Assembly (NCBI GenBank): GCA_001414485.1
Contig: LLEY01000004.1
Location: forward strand, 496,001-560,000
Length of the DNA stretch: 64,000 nt
From: Calycina herbarum
Taxonomy: Eukaryota; Ascomycota; Leotiomycetes; Helotiales; Pezizellaceae
Reading direction: 5' to 3'
Every line of letters starts with the position of its first letter. Within the stretch, counting starts at the first letter, position 1. A program made the position numbers and the translations under genes. The notes under the pieces are model-generated. The model was given only the letters and a program-made list of their open reading frames with translations. It was not told the DNA's origin and did no database searches. Shown here in pieces: positions 56,715-64,000 of the stretch.

Positions 56715-56835
56715 TTACCGTCGACTACTTTACTACTTTCGAATTCGTTTTAGGTCACTTCAGAATATCTACTTGATAGAATTCTTCGCTCACGATCTGA
56801 AGGATTTTAAAAGGCAGGTGTTGATTTCAACCAGC
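56715..56835 (+). repeat. Old dispersed repeat, copy 2
   Basis: Direct-orientation partner of 55985-56100, with the same order of shared words (CTACTTTCGAATTCG, GGTCACTTCAGA, GAAGGATTTTAAAA). Confidence 0.5.
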
Positions 56836-58842
56836 ACTTTTGTGGCCTCCCAGGATGAAATTTGTCTTCTTAACGCAAGTGATGGGATGATTTGGCGAAC
56901 GAAGGGAATAGGTTGTTGTAGTTTTGTAGTCCTCCTTTATATGTGAATTATTCCCCATAAGAAGAGATGGCAGGTCAGGTGGATTTGAGAGTATGTACCA
57001 GTAGAGTCTTCTTGTTAACCAGAAAAAGATTTCAAGTCACTTTAACAGTACCTAAAGGCGAGTCATCCAATCTAAATCGCCACCCAACGCCATTGAGGGA
57101 AAGACAAGATCAAAATTCTAAAGGGGGATACGAGAGACAAACTTTCACAATACGAGAGACAGAGTTTCCTAATATAAAAGGTAATTTTCTATTATACCTT
57201 ATTTCACCAATCGCTAGTCAGAGTTACAATTTATAAGAGGTCGACAATGAAGTAGAAAAGTAGACTAGAAAGCTAGAGAAGGTGAGGCTGGAAGAAATTC
57301 ATGGAATGATGTGGTACTTGGAGAGCAATTACTTGTGATGGAGAGGAAAACTCTAGACTTCTGGGAAGTACATTTCAAATAGGAGATTAATCTTGCAGCT
57401 GAAAGTTGAAACTGAAGATCTTGTTTTTGGTGTGCCAGAGCGTGATCGTGTTGGGAACGAGAAAAATCGTGATATTTGACTTTGCATACACCATCATTAC
57501 AATACCTCGGCCACGCTCTTCTCTACTACCGGTATCAAAGCAATGAAGGAGTTGTAACTCTCTCAGATTTGGGGAAATATTCAAAGGCAATCCCTCACAA
57601 AAAAGAAGGAGCGTGCGTCAAGAAATCGCATATGCAACACCAAAGAAACTCTACTACACCCCTAAAGTCGTGTTCAAATAAGGACAAGAATGAAGTTCTA
57701 CCACCCAAATTACCGGAACCACCTCACAGCATCCTCCTAGCATAACAAAGTCCCGTAAAGATAAAATTAAAAGGCATCCGGTACTTCTTCACGCCACGGG
57801 CAACAGTTGGCGTCCAGAACAAAAGAACTCAAAAGAAATCGTTCACGACCAAGTTCGAGGATGCGACAGGTAAGATATTGAGGGAGGAGTCCTGTAAAAT
57901 AGACGATAAAACAGGGGAAAAGAAGGGATATATCTTGTAATTAATGTAACTTTTTTTTAAAACTTTAAACTCTAAGAGCCGCAATGTGGGGGGAAGGAAA
58001 TTGAAAAAGGTTGCCGACGTTGCGGGAAAGGTTTGTAAAAAGAGGTTTGTGGGTTGGGTAAGTTTTTGTGGGTGGTTTGGGGAGGATGCATGAATTGTGT
58101 TGCAGGGAAACAGGTTGTGGGTGCGAGAAACGTTTTGATGTTCTCGATATGGAAGTGGGGAAGGTGGAGGGAAATTGAATTTGCAGATCGGAAATCTCTT
58201 CGGGATGTATTGATGACCGAGCGTCCATTTCATTGAATTGTTTGAAGAAAATCCCGATCGGGAAAGAGTCTAATTGTTATCTCGGAATTATTGAAAGGAA
58301 ATTAATTTCGCTAGAGATGCTGTGAAAAGTCTGGAATGTGACTTGCAGGTTCAGAAACGAAGAGTACGAAGTATGGAAAAGTATGGAAAATCCTGTAGCA
58401 CCGGAACTTTTTGAAATAAACACGGTTCTTGAAACAAAAGGTACTGACAATCATTACCCAGCATTCCTCTGTCCTGGCTTCCTGGGAAGAGATTCGCAAC
58501 TTCGTGAGATTTGAGGCTTAAAAGATCTGAGACCATGTAACAAGCCATGCGAATGAAGAAAAATGTAAATCTGCGATCAACACGTTTCAAGATTCTAGCT
58601 TCAATCTTGGAGTTCCCGGAATCCCCAAAGATTGCGACGACGATAATCTCAAGATTGTGAACTAACTTGTGACAATCCCCCGGAGGATCATTGTTGACTC
58701 ACCGAGACACGAAGCTATCCCCAACTTGATGGGTGCAGGACTTCAGTTATTTTTCTTTTGTCCCTGCCATCCACAAGATCCCTTCGCTCGTTACTTGAGT
58801 TGATGTTGGTCCGAATCGCTTCAAAGACGACCTCGCTCGTCC

Positions 58843-58940
58843 CTACTTCGTCCCAGGCGAAACAGTCCATAGCGGGACCCAGCAAAGCAGGGTTTATTTA
58901 GGAGGCCCCGTTATGGACTGTTACGCCTGGGACGAAGTAG
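58843..58940. repeat. Foldback element: 34-bp inverted arms, 30-bp spacer
   Basis: Arms 58843-58876 and 58907-58940 begin and end with CTACTTCGTCCCAGGCG / CGCCTGGGACGAAGTAG and differ at two of 34 positions. Transcribed, this would form a strong hairpin. No clear target-site duplication is visible. A small foldback MITE is the simplest reading. Confidence 0.88.
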
Positions 58941-61900
58941 TATCTGGGTTGGATCCGGCAGTTCCTCTTATCAATAAACTCAAATTTATGATCTCCCAGT
59001 GGCGAATATCGATTGAAAGCTCAGAGAAATGTATGGGACGAAAACGCAGCGAACAAGCGAGAAACTCGGTTGTCGGCCGTTTGTTTCGCGCCTGCCTCAT
59101 GCCCGCGCGAACCACGGTCATGAAAGAAGCGGGAAGGCACGAGAGAGGTCAAAAATAGGTGACCTGGGCCTGTGGCTGCAGTTGGAAGTCTTGGGACAAG
59201 TTCAACTTCACCATCCAATTTCTGCCGCTTTGACCAGGAGATTTGGCTTGGACCTTGCCGTCGCTTTCTCCAGTCCCCGCAATCAATGTCACCCAGTGAC
59301 ATTGACTGCGACAATGACAATTATCCGTCAGATCGGAATCTTCCAACAATGCCACGGCATGGCTATGCTCAGGAGTCAGCACCTCAACTCTGGGTGGTGG
59401 AGATGAAGCCATCTCAAGAACCTTGAATGTTCTCCAAATACTCTCGATCCCAGGAGAAAACGTGTGACTTGGAGAGATTTGGTGGAATAGACTGCACATT
59501 TCCGTCTTCCTCATCGATCTGGCCAATCAGAAAATCTGAGCAGGCTGAAGTCACCTGTTGAGAAAAAACGAGGGCGTCGTTGTCGTACCATCCATGTTCG
59601 AAGCCGTGTTTCACGGTTATCGACATTTTAGAGGTTTCCGTGTTACTTCACGCGGTATTGATGGCCCGAAGAAGTCGAATCGCTGATGCCCTCATAGAGC
59701 AGAGTGATTGTAATAACGTGCTGATAAGCCTTATGAAACACTTGCAGTCTACCCCACCCCCTACAGCGGCCCAAGAACCTGGACTTACCGAGTGGTAAAA
59801 GGGAAAATGTACCGGTTGAAGGCGGAAGCAAACTGGCATGCGTATCGTCAGATTGCTTCAACTTGGCCGAAGTCTTGCAGAGAGAATTATTTTTGAATTG
59901 AGACAGGAGGAGGCTGCAATAGCGTGTCGTTGGATAAGCTGTCAAAAAATTGGTTTCAGCCGTTCGTTCCGTCTTTCTCTTTCGTCTGCCATCTGGCAAA
60001 AGAAACGTCGGTCAAGATGATTAGTGTAGTAGTTGGGCGGTTCGGACCCTTTCCCCTCACGCATTGGGCATCACGAATTAACACCTGCATCAATAAATTT
60101 CCCCTCCCCTCCTCGATATTATCTTCACATATCATCTGTAAATGCTCGAAACAACCATCCAAGCCTTTACGATCACACTCCTCCTCGTGGTCACAAAATT
60201 GCTTTCACAGCCAGCTGTCATTTGAAGAAACTGTCCGGGCCCGAAGCAAGCCACATAATCTTCGTACGCTGTAGTTTCGTAAGATGGCTTTGTACTCCAA
60301 ACCTCGTATTGTACCTCCGTATGGGATACGATTATGTACCTCGGTGTTCAACGATGTTGGTGGCACGACAGTAGTGGAGGTTCGGGATAGTTTTGGCGTG
60401 TTGTTGTTATTGCAGACGCAATGCAATGTGCTGCCGCGGGTGAGAGCGATGGATGCATTTGTTGAAGAGGACTACAAGTAAGGGGCAGGTGCAAGCAGGA
60501 GGGGAAAGAGAAAGGGGCAATTGGCAGCTGCACAGTGTGTGTGCTGCTGGCTGCTGGCTGTTTTGAGATGTTTTCGTCAGCTTCCGGCAGGTCCTGGGTA
60601 CTTATTTGATGTACGCTGAAGATATTTGGTCATGGAGTTTCGTGTTTTGATCAGAATTGAGCCCAACCAGATGCACTCAGAGGTGCCAGCGATGCAGCGC
60701 GTGGGGTGCAGTGGCACAGTTGTCAACACATTTTGCTTGGTTTAAATTCTGGCTCTCCAATCCAACGTTTGGTTTCATGGTAACAATTTTTGCAATTGGC
60801 CAGGAACGCGTGAAGCCCTTGCATATACTATGACAGGCATCACAGAGCCCTGCAGCATAGGTTGGCTAGGCCCCCATGTTCAACGAATTATCTGCGGACG
60901 GGGGACGATCATGTCTAAAGGGGTGGTAAAGCCAGTCATTCATTGGAGTTCTCCAATGTGTTTTCCCCAGGTGGACCAACCGCACGAAGGGTCCACGACG
61001 GCGCGAAGCTCCTGAGTCGTGATTTGTGTGTTGATATTGGCGCTGGCAATTAATTGACTTGACACTTTTATGCCACCTCCACTTGTTCAGGTTGTTTTCC
61101 TGCGGTGATTCGAGAGCCGAGTGGCAAATAGAATCGGTTCAACTTGGATTTCGGGCAGGAGACTCGTCAGCGACGTTGAAGACGTCTGGATGTTTGCAGG
61201 GCTTGACTCTTTGACGCTGTCAATGTAACGCCCATCACACTGCATAAAGATGATGATTTGCCATTTGGTGATGTTATCGCGGATCATCTGGCGATGTCGA
61301 GTTGATCTTTGACTGATCCTTCGACATTTGACCAGAATATGTGGAGTCGAGTTCATTGTGGAGAAAAGATGTATCGTCCGGCCGAGGCCGTAAAAGTTAC
61401 AGTACGAGTAATTCGAATTCTGTTTCTGATTCGATGATTCGAATAATTCTAGCTCGTGGACTTCCAGCAGGAGTAGGAAGAGGAACGATGTATCAGAACC
61501 ATTCCTAGCTATGCCAAATCGCCTCCAGGAAGGGCGAAGGGTTACAATATTTCCCTAATACCCGTTGCTAGTGCAAGTAATGTTGTTCCAGCCTCGTGTC
61601 GATTGCAAGATTAAAGTTGTTACTTGTAGACTCGAGAATGGAGCCCTTTCCGTAGCGTGAACACCAACTCGCACCAGCAACAGCTGTGACCAACACCGTC
61701 ACCGTTCTCCAATTCCACAAATGGGGACAAACAGCCCTGATAGGTCAAGACCATAAACCGGGACCGTCAGACGGTCAGGGCTGTCAAAGCCTGTCGCACA
61801 GCCGGACCACCCTGGGAAAACAGACTAATTTAGCTGGCATTCAGTCCTTTTGACTGGCCGCTGCACTGAGAAACAGGGTGCTGACAGGGAGCCAGCAGGG

Positions 61901-62161
61901 TCTGAACTGGGAACAGGGCAGATGCAGTCGACCCTGCCGTCCCAGTGAGCCTGGCTTCCCCCCTGAGAGCTTCAAAAATATGTTCACGGTTCCTTGCCGA
62001 AAGGGTAGGAGAGCTCTCCACCTGCGAGCGTGCCGTAGAGCAAGCTCCTCTCCTGGCTCCTGCAGCATGAATATGCAATATCACACTCTTTTCCTGCATC
62101 AACCTACCTCCAATCCGTTCGAACCACCCGAAAATAATATACCTTCTGACTGCTCACTGTC

Positions 62162-64000
62162 ATGGCGCCCTCGCGTTCTCATCCCTACAAGTCGAATTCG
62201 AAAGCCACTCGCAGAATCGAAATCCCGACAAGGAAACCCAACGCCAACACCAGCAACCGAATCACCATCAGTGCTTCTAGTTCAACCTCAGACCTCCATT
62301 GTTCAGACCTGCTACGTCCAGCAAAGCTCGAGGCCCTCCCCATCGACCGCCCCAATACCTCAGCAACGGTGCCATCACCGAAACTACGGAAAAACATGAA
62401 GGATTTTACGGGATTTCATACGACGGAAGACGAGTTCGAAGCATTGCCTCTGGCAGTGAGAAGAAAGGTATGCCTTTTCAACGATGTTTGCTGTTACTAG
62501 AAGCTTGGTTCGTCGAGGGATCCATGAAGAAAACATCGAGGAAAGACACATACACAAACGGGTTGGGGATAAGACATCAAGACATTTTTGGCTTGAGCGA
62601 GTGATGGTATCTTCTACAAAGTAGACACAGATTTCGATAAAACCACCAAAGACGTCACTGCTCTAGTCATTCACCCTCTCCAGTATCACCGCCCAATTTG
62701 ACATCAACACCACGACCCGGCAGAAGTATCACAAACCATCACTCACTCAAGCCAGATGACTTTGATAATCTTATGCTTCTCACGTTTGTGTGCTACCAGT
62801 ATTGACATTCTCCAAGGGCTTTTGCCTGCTACAATTTTCTCGTGGTGATATTGTAGCACGAATTACCCGGGTTTGAGGTCTTTCAGCCAGTACCAAGTGA
62901 TGACGCTATCATTAGCCGTCTCGCCATCTCCTCTTTGGAAATCCAATTTTCAATTGCAGTTTGGTGGTGGGCGGTGTGTTTAGTACGAAATAGTTTCGCA
63001 GTCCCGCACTTGCAGACGCTTTGGGCATCTGCTATGCAGAGCACGATTCTCATCACCACCTCCCAAACACTTCACAATAGTTATTTTCTTGCAGAATTAC
63101 CCACAATTGCCCCTATTATTTGGTTTACATGAGACTGACACCATTTTTCATCAGTACTTTTCCACCTTGGAGCGTTTAAGACTAGCTGAAAGAGCAAACA
63201 CGCAAGCTCTTAACGACCTACCTACCCAACTTGCCCGAAATCCATCACAGGCTGGCAGACGCCACGCCTCCTTCCACGAACTTCGACAGCAACCTCTTTC
63301 ACCTAGACGGCCAAGGAGAGGCTCATCGTCTAATACCGAAGCATCTTGGTTTTTGAACCTACCACCAAAAATCAAGCGGAAAAACTTTACGGCAGAGGAG
63401 AGAGTTATGTTGGACGGAAGGTTACAGGACAAGGTCATACTCGATGCAGCGGACGAAGCAGTATACAAGGCGAGCCGGCGCGCCAATAACCCAGACGATG
63501 AATTACTAGTCTCAAGTCCGTCATTACCTCCCACACCACTGAGTGCTACGTCACCACAAAATACTAGCCAATCGATACTGGAGAGTTTTCGTTGGATGGA
63601 CGAGGAAAGCGATTTGGATTTGCGGTTAGTTCTGGACGATTATCATGCGAATATTGACGGCGTGGTTATCCCATGTCCGACAAGTAATCAGAGACCGTCA
63701 TTCCGACGACAAATGTCAATTACGAAAATTCCATTTGGAAGACCATCACTATCTTCGCTGCAACCTCGATCACCAAAAGCCGAATCCTTCTCAAAATCCC
63801 CACCTAGACAACGATCTCGAACTCTTTCCCTGGTAACGCCAAAACACACCACTCAAAACTCCGTAGCATCAATAGACCCCAATGCAACACATTACCAGGA
63901 CCCCGAAGCTCGCTTAAAACTCCGAGTATATTTAGCCTCACCACAAAAATTCGACGAAGCGATAGAATTCGGATTTCCATCTATGGACAGTGTAACAAGC
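62162..64000 (+). CDS. Conserved fungal protein of unknown function, 5' part, runs off the window
   Basis: Exon 1 (62162-62467, 102 codons) starts MAPSRSHPYKSNSKATRR and ends at EEFEALPLAVRRK; exon 2 begins at 63155 with YFSTLERLRLAERANTQ and stays open to the window edge. The junction restores a continuous motif, DEFEALPLAVRRKYFSTLER, that I recognise from a conserved ascomycete protein family often given uninformative names. Later parts include TEASWFLNLPPKIKRKNFTAEE and a Ser/Pro-rich stretch typical of disordered regulatory tails (SPPRQRSRTLSLVTP). No enzymatic motif is visible. The intron 62468-63154 is 687 nt, about ten times longer than others in this window, while donor GTATGC and acceptor CATCAG look ordinary; an insertion inside the intron is possible. 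Confidence 0.82.

Larger units (their letters stand above)
54217..62161. other. 8-kb gene-poor region, no supported gene
   Basis: Only short open frames occur on either strand and none resembles a family. Recognisable structures are a diverged repeat pair (about 55985-56100 and 56715-56835) and the foldback at 58843-58940. No tRNA B-box, rRNA or terminal repeats of a larger element could be found. The last few hundred bases (about 61850-62160) are probably the leader of the gene at 62162. Confidence 0.5.

Noticed and set aside
57829..58233. 134-residue Pro/Asn-rich minus-strand open frame
   Set aside because: Low-complexity text without a domain; flanking sequence gives no promoter or splice evidence.
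54217..62161. tRNA or 5S rRNA genes in the gene-poor region
   Set aside because: Looked for B-box-like GTTCGAAWCC and 5S-like internal control words; none found in a credible setting.

Overview
The window looks like a chromosome segment from a filamentous ascomycete (Pezizomycotina). Genes carry many short introns (about 40-95 nt) and the protein families are typical of that group: highly reducing PKS, Zn(II)2Cys6 regulator, fungal rhodopsin-domain membrane proteins, DUF6594, GH16, GT34 and a Sey1 GTPase. AT-rich relics with many TAG/TAA stops suggest RIP-like decay. A helotialean (Leotiomycetes) origin is my guess from overall style, not something the sequence proves. Exon structures were joined by hand from splice signals and conserved protein motifs; where stated, the coding lengths add up to whole codons.

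Layout. (1) 1-14.5 kb is accessory: an MFS efflux pump running off the left edge (minus), a rhodopsin-domain membrane protein (plus), an intact 17-exon HR-PKS of 2,628 aa (plus) and a DUF829/PaxU-like hydrolase (minus). The PKS and hydrolase lie between two inverted copies of a tandem-unit repeat (3368-3610 and 14155-14475). (2) 15.9-23.3 kb: SEY1 (minus, with a probable GC-AG intron), a broken WD40-like gene, and an amino acid/choline permease. (3) 23.5-30.5 kb: an array of CTCCGAG motifs, a broken DUF6594 gene, an E2-like protein that lacks the active-site segment, and a 2.47-kb decayed DNA transposon with perfect 27-bp terminal inverted repeats and an integrase-like core. (4) 31.8-38.3 kb: a secreted GPI-type protein, a second rhodopsin-domain protein, a 247-bp MITE, and a divergent SDR / Zn2Cys6 pair. 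(5) 39-50 kb: a broken retropepsin-like fragment, a GH16 glucanase, a GT34 glycosyltransferase and a 1,141-aa single-pass membrane protein. (6) 50.2-62 kb is gene-poor, with one small Cys-rich protein, a foldback element and an old repeat pair. The window ends inside a conserved fungal gene of unknown function.

How the genes may work together. The PKS (chain building) and the DUF829 hydrolase (possible release or tailoring) are a plausible minimal biosynthetic module; the MFS pump next door could export the product. The SDR and the Zn2Cys6 regulator share a 415-bp promoter region and may be a regulator-target pair. GH16, GT34, the GPI-type protein and the large membrane protein all point to wall or secretory functions. 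The remaining genes look like ordinary housekeeping loci.
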